Below are positions 38,923-48,180 of a stretch of 64,000 nt of DNA, in pieces. The stretch covers positions 1,098,001-1,162,000 of the forward strand of contig NZ_CP016397.1 of assembly GCF_002240035.1 (NCBI RefSeq), written 5' to 3'. The translations under genes were made by a program, and so were the position numbers. The first letter of the stretch is position 1; each line of letters starts with the position of its first letter. The notes under the pieces are model-generated. The model was not told the DNA's origin and searched no databases. It saw nothing but the letters and a program-made list of their open reading frames with translations. The stretch is from Legionella clemsonensis. Its GTDB lineage: Bacteria; Pseudomonadota; Gammaproteobacteria; Legionellales; Legionellaceae.

Positions 38923-40077
38923 CTAGGCTTTTAATGCATAGCTTAAGTCAGCGATTAAATCATCGATATGTTCGATACCAACAGAAAGTCTGATAAAGCC
39001 ATCTTCAATCCCTAATACTTTTCGAGTTTCAGGTGGAACAGAAGCGTGCGTCATTATAGCAGGGTGTTCAATCAAGCTTTCTACACCACCTAAGCTTTCT
39101 GCCAGAGTAAATAACTCGCAGCGTGATAAAAATCGCGTGGCTGTTTCCAAAGCGCCTTTGACTACCATGGAAATCATACCGCCAAACGCATGCATTTGCT
39201 CTTGTGCTAATTGATGTTGAGGATGACTGGCCAAACCGGGATAAATAACTTTTGAGATACCAGGGTGTTTTTCAAGCCATTGCGCCAGAGCATTGGCATT
39301 TTCACAATGGCGTTGCATTCTTACAGAGAGGGTCTTTAAACTTCTTAATACCAGAAAACTGTCAAAAGGTCCGGCTATTCCACCACAAGAATTCTGCAAA
39401 AAAGCCAGTTTTTCACTTAAAGCTGGACTATCGCCAACAACAACTACACCACCTACAACATCGGAATGACCATTTAAATACTTGGTCGCTGAATGTAAAA
39501 CGAGATCAAAGCCAAGTTCAATTGGGCGCTGAATCCACGGAGTAGCAAAAGTATTATCCGCAACTGAAATCAGATTGTGACGCCTGGCGACTGATGAAAT
39601 TTCACGTAAATTGGCTAATTTTAACATGGGATTGGAGGGAGTTTCCACCCAAATCATTTTGGTTTGAGGACGAATTGCTGCCTCTATTTTGTTGATATCT
39701 TTCATATCAACAAAAGAAAAGGACAAATTAGATGTGCGCGTTTTCACTTTATCGAATAGTCTGAAAGTTCCGCCATAAAGATCATCCGTTGCAATGACAT
39801 GATCTCCTGCATCTAAAAGATCAATGACCGTATTTATGGCCGCCATACCTGAGGCGAAGGCAAAACCTTTTTGACCAGACTCAAGACTGGCTACACAATC
39901 TTCATAGGCTTTACGAGTTGGATTATGCGTTCTAGAATACTCGTAACCCTGGTGCACGCCAGGCGCTACCTGGCGATAAGTTGAAGTGGCATAAATTGGG
40001 GTCATTACTGCACCAGTGCTGGGATCAGGTTGTTGTCCAGCATGAATTGCACGTGTGTCAAAATGAGTTTTGTCCAT
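38923..40077 (-). CDS. Cys/Met metabolism PLP-dependent enzyme (cystathionine gamma-synthase/lyase type)
   Basis: A 384-residue fold-type I PLP enzyme. The PLP Lys lies in HSATKYLNGHSDVVGG (about 192-207), with YEYSRTHNPTR (about 46-56), the cofactor segment SGMAAI (about 78-83) and VETPSNP (about 142-148). The family includes MetB, MetC and cystathionine gamma-lyase; sequence alone does not separate them here. SD GAGGGG is well placed before the ATG. It bears on cysteine supply in a genus known for cysteine auxotrophy. Confidence 0.9.
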   Translation of the reverse strand: MDKTHFDTRAIHAGQQPDPSTGAVMTPIYATSTYRQVAPGVHQGYEYSRTHNPTRKAYEDCVASLESGQKGFAFASGMAAINTVIDLLDAGDHVIATDDLYGGTFRLFDKVKTRTSNLSFSFVDMKDINKIEAAIRPQTKMIWVETPSNPMLKLANLREISSVARRHNLISVADNTFATPWIQRPIELGFDLVLHSATKYLNGHSDVVGGVVVVGDSPALSEKLAFLQNSCGGIAGPFDSFLVLRSLKTLSVRMQRHCENANALAQWLEKHPGISKVIYPGLASHPQHQLAQEQMHAFGGMISMVVKGALETATRFLSRCELFTLAESLGGVESLIEHPAIMTHASVPPETRKVLGIEDGFIRLSVGIEHIDDLIADLSYALKA

Positions 40078-40215
40078 GGATTCCCCTCTTAAGTTGCATG
40101 TCCGGCAAAAAGTACAAGAGCAGTGTATAATATTCTAATAAAATGCGTTGAATAATTACTTGTACAGGTTTTTAATAAAAAAACGCTATGAAAGCGTCAT
40201 TCTAGTGAGGGATTA

Positions 40216-42522
40216 ATGCGTAGGCAAGAAATTAGTTATGAAAAAGTTGCCTCTGCGGCTGAATCTGTAAGACAGCAGGGGAAGGAGCCCTCCCTAACCA
40301 ATATTTGTGAAGAATTGGGGATTATTTCTTTTACCCCTGAGTTGTCCTCACTGCTGGAAAAATGGTATCACAATCAACCGGAGTTTCAGCGTTCAGTCAA
40401 TGCTCCGCTTTCTAAGAACATTAAAATTGAAACCAGTGAGATACTTGAGAAAAATGTAGAGCTGGAAAAATCGCTCTCTTTGCTGCGAGCCACTTTGGAG
40501 TCTACGGCCGATGGCATTATGATGGTAAACGGCAAAGGTCAGGTTGTCGATTGGAATCAGAAATTTGTTGAAATGTGGCGTATTCCTTCTTATATGCTTG
40601 AATCAGGTACAGAAAGTATAGGATTTGAATATATTCTAGAGCAGTTGAGTAATCCCGCAGCAGTTATTGCAGATGTTCAATACCTTTATGAAAATCCGGA
40701 ATGGCAAGGAGAGCTACCCTTACTGCACTTTAAAGATGGTCGAATATTTGAGCGTTATACTCAACCGCAACGTGTTGGCTCAGAGATTGTAGGTCGGGTC
40801 TACAGCTTTCGCGATGTGACTCAAAAAATGATGGCAGACGATGAATTACGTATTCGTGAAAGAGCAATTGAGGCCAGTACTCATGGTGTAGCTATAATTG
40901 ATATCACTAAAAAAGATCAACCCATCATATACGTCAACAAGGCCTTCGAACGCATCACAGGATACAACCAAAAACAAATTATAGGACAAAGCATTTCACA
41001 AATTATTGGCTCTAAAATTGATCAGGTTAACCAAAAGCGAGTTGAATTGGCCATTCGGGAGCAGCGAGAGGAAACGGTTGAACTTGAAAGCTATCGACGT
41101 AATGGTGAGATGTATTGGTCTGAATTAAGTGTTGCGCCAGTCAGTGATTCTTTCGGAAAAATCAGACATTTTATAGGAATTATAAATGATATTACTCAGC
41201 GTCGCGAAATGGAAAAACAGCTGGTCAGACAGGCCACGCACGATTCGCTAACAGAGTTACCCAATCGTGTGCTTTTAATGGATAGGGTCGAGCAAGCGAT
41301 CCTACAGGCCAAAAAGAAGAAATCCCTGCTAGGCTTTCTCTTTCTGGACTTAGATCGATTCAAAATGACTAATGATACATTGGGGCACAGTATTGGCGAT
41401 AAATTACTACAGGCTGTTGCTAATCGTTTACTAATTGCTACGAATGATTATGACACGGTGGCTCGATTAGGGGGTGATGAGTTTGTTATTCTTTTACCTG
41501 AGCTGAGTTCAGAAGTACAGGCTCAGCAGATGGCTCAAGAAATTTTACATTTAATCGAAAAACCATTTCAGATTGATCAACATAGTCTCAAAATAACTGG
41601 CAGTATAGGAATTAGTTATTATCCAAAGGATGGACTGGACTATGAATCTTTAATGAAAAATGCTGATTTATCAATGTATCATGCCAAAGACAGCGGCCGT
41701 AACAGCTATCGTGTTTTTGAGCAGGAAATGAATAAACGCGTTATCAATCACATGCAATTGAATAACGCTTTACATGACGCAATGAAAAAAAATGAGCTCT
41801 ATCTGGTTTATCAGCCGTTGATTAATTTAAAAAAACGTCGAGTCGTCGGATTTGAAGCCTTGCTACGTTGGAACAGCCATTTATTGGGACAAGTCTCTCC
41901 TGCTGATTTTATTGGTATGGCGGAGGAAAATGGTTTAATTATTGATATTGGTAAATGGGTATTAGAGCAGGCTTGTACCCAGCTGTTGGCATGGCATCGC
42001 CAGGGACTGAAAGATTTATCTATTGCTGTTAATATTTCAGGAAGACAATTTAGACAGAGTCAATTACCAGAAGTGATTGGTGGTGTTTTGGAAAAAACAG
42101 GCTTATCGGCAAAATATCTAGAACTTGAGTTAACAGAAAGTCTTTTGGTAGATGATATCGAGCATGCTGTAGAAACAATGTATCAATTAAAAGATATGGG
42201 CATGAAGCTGGTAATTGATGATTTCGGTACAGGTTATTCCAGTTTATCTTACCTCAAGCAATTTCCTGTGGATAAATTAAAAATAGATCGTTCTTTTATA
42301 AGTGAGTTGGTCAACAAAGAAAATGACGCCGCTATTGCAAGGGCTATTATTAACCTTGGGCACAGCTTAAACCTGGAGGTATTGGCAGAGGGAGTAGAAA
42401 CCGAGATTCAGAAGAATTTTGTTGTTCAGCACGGCTGCGACTATGCACAAGGCTATTATTTTAAACCACCTGCGACACCCGAAGCTTTAAAAGAATTTTT
42501 AAAACGTTATCCGAAGTACTAA
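40216..42522 (+). CDS. PAS-PAS-GGDEF-EAL cyclic-di-GMP protein with KfrA-like N-terminus
   Basis: A 768-residue signalling protein. Residues 1-55 resemble the KfrA N-terminal DNA-binding domain (YEKVASAAESVRQQGKEPSLTNICEELG). Then come a coiled linker, two PAS domains (about 85-200 and 210-330; the second ends in DITQRREMEKQL), a GGDEF domain with an intact RLGGDEF (about 415-421) and an EAL domain with FEALLRW (about 549-555) and IDDFGTGYSSLSYL. Both catalytic signatures are intact, so synthesis and hydrolysis of c-di-GMP are both possible. No membrane segment: cytosolic. The KfrA-like start is unusual for this class. Confidence 0.9.
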   Translation: MRRQEISYEKVASAAESVRQQGKEPSLTNICEELGIISFTPELSSLLEKWYHNQPEFQRSVNAPLSKNIKIETSEILEKNVELEKSLSLLRATLESTADGIMMVNGKGQVVDWNQKFVEMWRIPSYMLESGTESIGFEYILEQLSNPAAVIADVQYLYENPEWQGELPLLHFKDGRIFERYTQPQRVGSEIVGRVYSFRDVTQKMMADDELRIRERAIEASTHGVAIIDITKKDQPIIYVNKAFERITGYNQKQIIGQSISQIIGSKIDQVNQKRVELAIREQREETVELESYRRNGEMYWSELSVAPVSDSFGKIRHFIGIINDITQRREMEKQLVRQATHDSLTELPNRVLLMDRVEQAILQAKKKKSLLGFLFLDLDRFKMTNDTLGHSIGDKLLQAVANRLLIATNDYDTVARLGGDEFVILLPELSSEVQAQQMAQEILHLIEKPFQIDQHSLKITGSIGISYYPKDGLDYESLMKNADLSMYHAKDSGRNSYRVFEQEMNKRVINHMQLNNALHDAMKKNELYLVYQPLINLKKRRVVGFEALLRWNSHLLGQVSPADFIGMAEENGLIIDIGKWVLEQACTQLLAWHRQGLKDLSIAVNISGRQFRQSQLPEVIGGVLEKTGLSAKYLELELTESLLVDDIEHAVETMYQLKDMGMKLVIDDFGTGYSSLSYLKQFPVDKLKIDRSFISELVNKENDAAIARAIINLGHSLNLEVLAEGVETEIQKNFVVQHGCDYAQGYYFKPPATPEALKEFLKRYPKY

Positions 42523-43005
42523 TAATTTCCCGCTTATCATCAACTTCCTGCGCTTATACGCGGTACGTCCGCAGTCTACAACGATATCTTAACAATTAAT
42601 CACCTGTTTTGCTTAACCCTCTCTCAACGAGAAGCCAGGGGTGTAGGCAGAAATGGGATCAAGGGCGAAGGTGTCACAGTATAATTACTATTTCAACTTG
42701 AACAGCAGAATACCGCAAGAGGCTTGTACGCAAGAGGATAGATTTTCCTCATCAGTTGCCCCTCTTCAGGGCCGGTATGATTTTTGCTGGGAATTAATGG
42801 AATAGTTCGAAATTTAATAAAAGAACTTCTTTCTTACATTTGGAGCGTTTTGGTATGCATTAATTTACGCCAAGGTCGATGTCTTTAAATACTAGCTTAT
42901 CACTTTGCCTAATATAAGTGATGGAAAATTAAGGATAGTAAATCTTGGGATAGATGAGGCTAAGAGTAACTGGTTTCATTGACTGAGATGGCAATGGAGA
43001 GAATG
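42523..43005. other. intergenic region before kmo
   Basis: No convincing gene in these 483 bases. A 7-bp dyad ATCACTT-N10-AAGTGAT (42899-42922) lies about 85 bases before kmo and may be an operator. A TATAAT occurs near 42680. The first 60 bases hold a weak GC hairpin (GCGG/CCGC). Confidence 0.4.
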
Positions 43006-44379
43006 ATGAAAAGCGTGACCGTTATTGGCGCTGGTTTGGCTGGAACCTTGGTGTCGCTTTATATGGCCAGGCGGGGTTATGAAGTTGATATTTTTGAATC
43101 AAGACCTGATATTCGAATAGAAAAACTAGATCGGGGTCGTTCAATTAACCTTGCGTTATCTTGTCGCGGCATTACCGGATTAGCTGGCGTAGATTTAATG
43201 CCTGAAGTTGAGAAAATAATGGTACCCATGCGAGCAAGAGCAATTCATGAGGCTAATGGTGAAATTAAATTTCAGCCGTTTGGTCGTCACCACAGTGAAT
43301 ATATCAATGCTATCCATCGTAGTGAGTTAAATGCCCTGTTACTTAATGCTGCGGAAAAAAATCCACGGATTCATTTACATTTTGATATGAAATTAGTAAA
43401 TCTTGATGTAATGGACAAAAAATTAGTACTTTACAATAAAAATCAAGAATATATCACCAAACCTTATGAGGTGGTCATTGGTGCCGATGGGGCTGGTTCT
43501 TCTGTTCGCGAAGAATTAGTTAAAAAAAATCTGGTGCGAGCTTCGAGACATTTTCTACCCCATGGTTATAAAGAATTGTCCATTTCGCGCAGTAATTCCT
43601 CTGAGTTTATACCAGAGCATTTGCACCTTTGGCCCAGAGATTCGTTTATGCTTCTGGGCAACCCTAACCGTGATAATTCCATTACAGGAACATTGTTTTT
43701 ATCTCTTCAAGGCAAGAACAGCTTTGCTGAGCTTGGTAACGAAATGGCTATTCACTCTTTCTTTAAAAAAGAATTTCCAGATGCCTACGAAGCAATGCCT
43801 GATTTAATTGGGGAGTTTTTTAATCATCCAACCGGCAACTTAAGTACAGTTAGATGCTCACCCTGGTATGTTAGTAATCATTGTTTATTAATAGGTGATG
43901 CCGCGCATGGTATTGTGCCTTTCTTTGGCCAAGGAATGAATAGTTCTTTTGAGGATTGCCGCATTTTAAACGAGCTTTTGGACAATTATCAGGATAATTG
44001 GCAGCAAGTAATGCCAGCTTTTTTTACAGCGCGCAAGGTAAATACGGATGCTGTAGCAGAAATGTCAATGGACAATTATCATGAAATACAAACGGATATA
44101 CGGGATGAACAATTTAATTTGAAGAAACAACTGGAGCAAGAATTAATGCATCGTTATCCAGGGCGATATATTTCAAAACATGTTTTGGTAATGTTTACCA
44201 ATACACCTTATGCCACAGCCAAGGCATATGGAGAACTACAGCAGGAGGTTTTAGATAAAATATGTGAAAAAGTGAGATCAATAAATGAGATAGATTGGGA
44301 AAAGGTGAATAAAATAATGAGGCAATATGACAAAAATTTGGCGAATTTAAACTCAAAAATAAAAAATTCTTTAACATAA
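43006..44379 (+). CDS. kmo: kynurenine 3-monooxygenase
   Basis: A 457-residue flavoprotein hydroxylase. FAD site GAGLAGTLVSLYMARRG (about 7-23), RSINLALSCRG (about 44-54), the GADGAGSSVR motif (about 160-169) and GDAAHGIVPFFGQGMNSSFEDC (second FAD site, about 295-316) match bacterial KMO. It converts kynurenine to 3-hydroxykynurenine with NADPH and O2. The C-terminal tail is Lys/Asn-rich and possibly membrane-peripheral. The ATG at 43006 is chosen because GGAG lies 6 bases upstream; earlier in-frame TTG/ATG codons lack a spaced SD. No kynureninase was seen in the window. Confidence 0.9.
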   Translation: MKSVTVIGAGLAGTLVSLYMARRGYEVDIFESRPDIRIEKLDRGRSINLALSCRGITGLAGVDLMPEVEKIMVPMRARAIHEANGEIKFQPFGRHHSEYINAIHRSELNALLLNAAEKNPRIHLHFDMKLVNLDVMDKKLVLYNKNQEYITKPYEVVIGADGAGSSVREELVKKNLVRASRHFLPHGYKELSISRSNSSEFIPEHLHLWPRDSFMLLGNPNRDNSITGTLFLSLQGKNSFAELGNEMAIHSFFKKEFPDAYEAMPDLIGEFFNHPTGNLSTVRCSPWYVSNHCLLIGDAAHGIVPFFGQGMNSSFEDCRILNELLDNYQDNWQQVMPAFFTARKVNTDAVAEMSMDNYHEIQTDIRDEQFNLKKQLEQELMHRYPGRYISKHVLVMFTNTPYATAKAYGELQQEVLDKICEKVRSINEIDWEKVNKIMRQYDKNLANLNSKIKNSLT

Positions 44380-44515
44380 GCGATTAAATTGGCCAAAAAA
44401 TTGTCATTTACCCTGTTTTCGGAGACAGTTTTTTGTCGCTTTCCGAGGTTTACCCCTGCCCATAAGGAAAAAACAGCGTCTTTTTGATGTTTTTTGAGTC
44501 AAAGAGTAGAAAATA

Positions 44516-44533
44516 TTGGCACGCCGAGTGCAA
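44516..44533 (+). promoter_or_regulatory. sigma-54 (RpoN) promoter before the diiron-protein gene
   Basis: TTGGCACGCCGAGTGCAA has GG (44518-44519) and GC (44530-44531) separated by exactly ten bases, with TGGCACG matching the -24 element and GTGCA the -12. The start would be near 44543, about 37 bases before the ATG. An interrupted dyad, TCGGAGACA...TGTCGCTTTCCGA (44419-44446), about 70-100 bases upstream, is in the right place for an enhancer-binding protein. Confidence 0.75.
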
Positions 44534-44579
44534 TACCTAGTGTGAGTAAAAATTTTATTATGCCTCGGAGGCAACGATT

Positions 44580-45332
44580 ATGAAAACTATACAATCCTAT
44601 ATTGACTCCAAACAACAAGAATTTATGAATCATCCCTTTTTTGAAGTCTTGGCTGAATTAGATAATCTAGAGGAAATCAGTTATTTTGTCCCTGAATTAA
44701 CTTTTTGGGCGATGACCTTCCAGGACATTTTACGTTTAAATGAAGAAAGAGTCACAGATCCTTATTTGAAAAAGGTAGCTCGTCACCATCGATTGGAAGA
44801 TGCCGGTCATGAGAAATGGTTCTTGCATGATAAAAAATATTTAGGCAAGGTTTCTCACAATGATTCTTGTAACAAAGATGATGTAGCGTGGCTATATAGC
44901 AAGGAGTCTCAACTAACACGCGATGCTGCTTACGCTATTATGTCTGAAATTTATAAAGCGGAAGACGAAATTATAAACATCGCTTTATTGTTAACATTAG
45001 AATCATCAGGGCATGTATTCTTTGAAAAAGTAGTTAAACAAGTAAAGAAAACAGGTGCGGATAAAAATCTTAAATACTTCTCAAGTTCACACCTTGAAGT
45101 AGAAATGGCACATGCACTTTTTGAAGCAGAAATGGAACGCAAACTGTTCGAATGGCCTGTACCTGTTAATATACGGCGTGAAGCATTAAAAATGATTGAT
45201 CGCTGCTACGATGCCTTCAATAAAATGTTCGATGGATTGATTCTTGCATGTAACAAACGACTGCAATTGGCTAAAGAAAGGAATAAAAATGCAGCAAATG
45301 CATTGGAGTATGCAGCAGATAAAGCAGTGTGA
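44580..45332 (+). CDS. heme-oxygenase-like diiron protein (iron-containing redox enzyme family)
   Basis: A 250-residue all-helical protein. His/Glu clusters suggest a metal site of the heme-oxygenase-like diiron oxidase type: HHRLEDAGHEKW (H69, H70, E73, H77), a Glu/His pair E141 and H145, and HLEVEMAH (H171, E173, E175, H178). Such proteins oxidise or cleave small amino-acid- or fatty-acid-derived molecules using O2. The assignment is by motif, so family is likely but reaction unknown. It has a sigma-54 promoter and overlaps the FAD oxidase gene by 44 bases, so the two should act together. Confidence 0.65.
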   Translation: MKTIQSYIDSKQQEFMNHPFFEVLAELDNLEEISYFVPELTFWAMTFQDILRLNEERVTDPYLKKVARHHRLEDAGHEKWFLHDKKYLGKVSHNDSCNKDDVAWLYSKESQLTRDAAYAIMSEIYKAEDEIINIALLLTLESSGHVFFEKVVKQVKKTGADKNLKYFSSSHLEVEMAHALFEAEMERKLFEWPVPVNIRREALKMIDRCYDAFNKMFDGLILACNKRLQLAKERNKNAANALEYAADKAV

Positions 45333-46673
45333 GAAAGAAATAGGTGAAGCGATGCTCAGTGATGAGTATTCGCTTTCCTTTTTTGCACAAGATTTTGGCA
45401 AGATTATGCATTCATCTCCAACTGCAGTGTGTATTCCGTCATCTCTGGAAAAATTACAACTTCTATTAAGCTTCGCTTACCAAAATTATCTTCCACTAAC
45501 GCTCAGAGGAAATGGCTTAAGCCAGTGCGGTCAATCGCTAACAATAGAGGGGGGGTAAGTGTTCAGCTGGAAAAATTAAATGGTGTTGGTGAACATGAAG
45601 GCGATTCCATTTGGATAGAAGCCAATGCAACCTGGGCCGATTTATTGACTAAATCATTACAGAAATCCCAAAGTCCTTATGTTATTCCTTATAATTGTCA
45701 TTTATCAGTAGGGGGAGTGCTCTCAGCTGGAGGAATAGGGGCATCGTCTTTTAGATTTGGGAGTGTAACTTCCCATGTGAAAGCGCTGGAAGTAATGACG
45801 ACAGACGGAAAAGTAGACGTTGTCGATTCTCGCTCTGATCTATTCCGCGCCTGTTTATCAGGACAAGGACGTTTTGCTGTGATTACCAAAGCTTGTATTA
45901 ATCTACGACAATGTGCAAAAAATGTCAGAACCTTTTTTCTAGTTTATCTTGATAAGGAACGATGGTTACAGGACATCCAGGAAGCTAAAAAAGAAGCTGA
46001 TTATTTAGAAACTTTTTGTTCCCCTGCTGTTCAAGGCGCAAAATTAACTGACGCAGGAAGGCGTTTACCTTTTGCACACTGGCTTTATGCGTTGCACATC
46101 AGCAAGGAGTTTGATAATAAAGCTCCAACACTGGATGATATTAACCCAACCTTAAAGCCCTGGAAACTTCTTCACACTCAGGATGAAGCAATAGAATCTT
46201 ACTTGCATCGCCATGATTCTCGTTTCGAAGCCATGAAAACGACCGGGCAATGGGATCTTTTGCATCCTTGGTATGAATGCTTTATTTCGCAACAGTTATT
46301 AAACACTTCTCTGGATGAAATTCTGCCTCATCTGCCGCTTTACTATGCTACTGTGCTACAAGTTGTACCTATTGTAAATCAATCTGAGGCAGGATTTTTA
46401 ATGTTTCCAAAGGGCAAGCAAATTTATGCTGTAATGATTTTAACGCCGGGAGTAAATTGTCAATTACTTCCAGGATGTCTACAAACCATATACTTTCTGG
46501 ATTCTTTATTCCTTGACCAGGGTGGAAAGCGTTATCTTTCAGGGTACCTGGGTGAGAATTTGGAGCCCCAGTATTGGGAAAATCATTTTGGCTCCTCTTA
46601 TGATGCCTGGTTAAATCTTAAAAAAAAATATGATCCACGGAGGATTCTGCAGTCTTCTTTACACCCGTTGTAA
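45289..46673 (+). pseudogene. FAD-linked oxidase (cytokinin-dehydrogenase-like), frameshifted in a G7 tract
   Basis: The ATG at 45289 (SD AAGGA) opens a frame giving SSPTAVCIPSSLEKLQLLL and LRGNGLSQCGQSLTIEGG, the start of a PCMH-type FAD domain, and stops at 45558. The rest (GVSVQLEKL..., LSVGGVLSAGGIGASSFRFG, LSGQGRFAVITKA) continues in another frame to 46673, ending YDPRRIL as in this family. The switch is at seven G residues (45549-45555): eight would restore a protein of about 461 residues. The His that binds FAD covalently in cytokinin dehydrogenases (RGHGHS) is Leu here (RGNGLS). Either a phase-variable gene, a broken gene or a sequencing error. Overlaps the diiron-protein gene. Confidence 0.8.
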
Positions 46674-46691
46674 TCATTGACTAAAGGATTA

Positions 46692-46943
46692 TTAACTGCC
46701 CAATCGAGGTTTATTGGTATGCACGGACTCGTCCTGCTCTGTTTTTTCAATTTGGGTATCCTTGGGGCCGAGATTAAACTCTTGAGCATCAAGTTCCTCT
46801 ACTGTATCAATTGGACTACCTTTTTGGGTATCAAGAAAGAGCTCTTTGATTCTTGTTGCATTATCTACCGGCGCATGCGGATTCGTAACTTCAGACTGTT
46901 TTTTTATCTCATGCCATTTGGATTTAGGTAATTCTTTAGACAT
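46692..46943 (-). CDS. small charged hypothetical protein
   Basis: About 83 residues from MSKELPKSKW, with GAAGA 6 bases upstream. Hydrophilic, rich in Glu, Asp, Lys and Thr, probably disordered (DTQKGSPIDTVEELDAQEF, KDTQIEKTEQDES). Family not recognised. Convergent with the FAD oxidase gene and in the same direction as the methyltransferase. A plus-strand ORF here looks less protein-like. Confidence 0.5.
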   Translation of the reverse strand: MSKELPKSKWHEIKKQSEVTNPHAPVDNATRIKELFLDTQKGSPIDTVEELDAQEFNLGPKDTQIEKTEQDESVHTNKPRLGS

Positions 46944-47055
46944 AGCATTCTTCAAAAAAAGTTTACATAGTCCAATTATACAACATATAGGTTATAAATT
47001 GAATCTTCTTTTTCTAGGGCTATCTTTTCGTTCCACTTATGGTAATTTATCCTAC

Positions 47056-48054
47056 TTATTTTTTAGGTTTAAATTTCATCAAGGTAAAGAGTGAATTGGT
47101 TTTATAGCTGTCCTGGTAAATGAAGCCTGCAGGTTCAATGGATTTTTGCCATTCAGCCAAATTTCGTTGTCTGCCTCCCAAAAGTACCATCATAACAATA
47201 TCCATTGTTTTATTCGGATGAGGTGATTCACATTCAGGAAGGATCTGTTCGGCGATGAAAAGTGTGGCATTTTCAGGCATTTGCTGATGTAAATTGCTTA
47301 AAATTTGTTGCATTAAATCATCATCGAAATCATGTAAAACACCTTTAAAAATATAGGCATCAGCAGAAGGGATAGCTTGCAGAAAATCCCCGGCAATGCG
47401 TTTAATTTGCGCTGGAAAGTCATTCTTGTCCAGTTGGTTAATGACATGTGGTGTATCAAATAGAGTAACTCTTAGTTGAGGGTATTTTTGCGAGATTATT
47501 TTTATTAAACCACCTCTGCCACCACCCATATCAATTAAATGTGAAAAAGAAGAAAAATCAACCGCGTTGGCAATGGTGCTATCATCGTAGGAGGATAACT
47601 TTGCCATCCCTTTGTCAAAATTCATTTGCTTCTCGGGGTATTTGCCTAAAAAGCTAAAAAAATCTTCCCCATGTTGAAGCAAGAAGGCAGGCTGTCCTTT
47701 TTTTAAGCTAACATCCAAACAAGAAAAAGCTTGCCACCAACTGTCATCAACCATGCACAAAACATCGCGAATGGAGTGTGGATCATCATCTCGAAGAGGC
47801 AGAGATAGCTCAGTAAGTGCACAGGTATCACCTTCGTAACGAAAAATTTTATAGGCACTAAGAAATCTTAGTATTCTTTGCAATAATTCAGGTACAGTAC
47901 CTGTCAATTCAGCCAATGTTTTAATTTTAATAGGTTCTAAAGACATATGATTAGCTATACCAAGTTTTGCAACAGCATGAATAGCGCGCGAGACTACATA
48001 CCAACGTGACATTGTCGCTAGTTGTACATAAGGTGGTTCTTGATCTATTTGCAT
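47056..48054 (-). CDS. SAM-dependent O-methyltransferase (COMT/hydroxyneurosporene type)
   Basis: A 332-residue class I methyltransferase. The N-terminal winged-helix dimerisation domain (about 1-100) is followed by SAM motif I LIDMGGGRGGLIKII (about 170-184), a DTPHVI acidic loop (about 200-205), GDFLQAIPSADAYIFKGVLHDFDD (about 223-246; HDF/HDW His general base region) and ILPECESP. These enzymes methylate hydroxyls of small aromatic or polyketide metabolites. Near kmo and two oxidases, it fits a modification step of an aromatic product. Divergent from lspC. Confidence 0.85.
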   Translation of the reverse strand: MQIDQEPPYVQLATMSRWYVVSRAIHAVAKLGIANHMSLEPIKIKTLAELTGTVPELLQRILRFLSAYKIFRYEGDTCALTELSLPLRDDDPHSIRDVLCMVDDSWWQAFSCLDVSLKKGQPAFLLQHGEDFFSFLGKYPEKQMNFDKGMAKLSSYDDSTIANAVDFSSFSHLIDMGGGRGGLIKIISQKYPQLRVTLFDTPHVINQLDKNDFPAQIKRIAGDFLQAIPSADAYIFKGVLHDFDDDLMQQILSNLHQQMPENATLFIAEQILPECESPHPNKTMDIVMMVLLGGRQRNLAEWQKSIEPAGFIYQDSYKTNSLFTLMKFKPKK

Positions 48055-48180
48055 CGTTTATTCCTTTAATTGTTAGCCAGGGTAAATGCCTACTAAACTT
48101 GCAATATTCCTTAATTTTCTGTGATGATAGAACGTTGACTATTTGATACAGGCAAAAATCGTGCTAATGTGCAGTATCTT

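Noticed and set aside
42979-43005. TTG start at 42979 for kmo
   Set aside because: No SD at the right distance; GGAG is well placed for the ATG at 43006, giving a length close to known KMO proteins.
45289-46673. DprE1 (decaprenyl-phosphoribose oxidase) as identity of the FAD oxidase, to complete the arabinose pathway
   Set aside because: Length would fit, but motifs such as LSVGGVLSAGGIGASSFRFG are closer to cytokinin-dehydrogenase-like oxidases, and it is next to unrelated genes.
46677-46931. Plus-strand ORF opposite the small charged protein
   Set aside because: Its translation is Cys/Leu/Phe-rich and looks like antisense shadow; the minus-strand frame has a better composition and SD.
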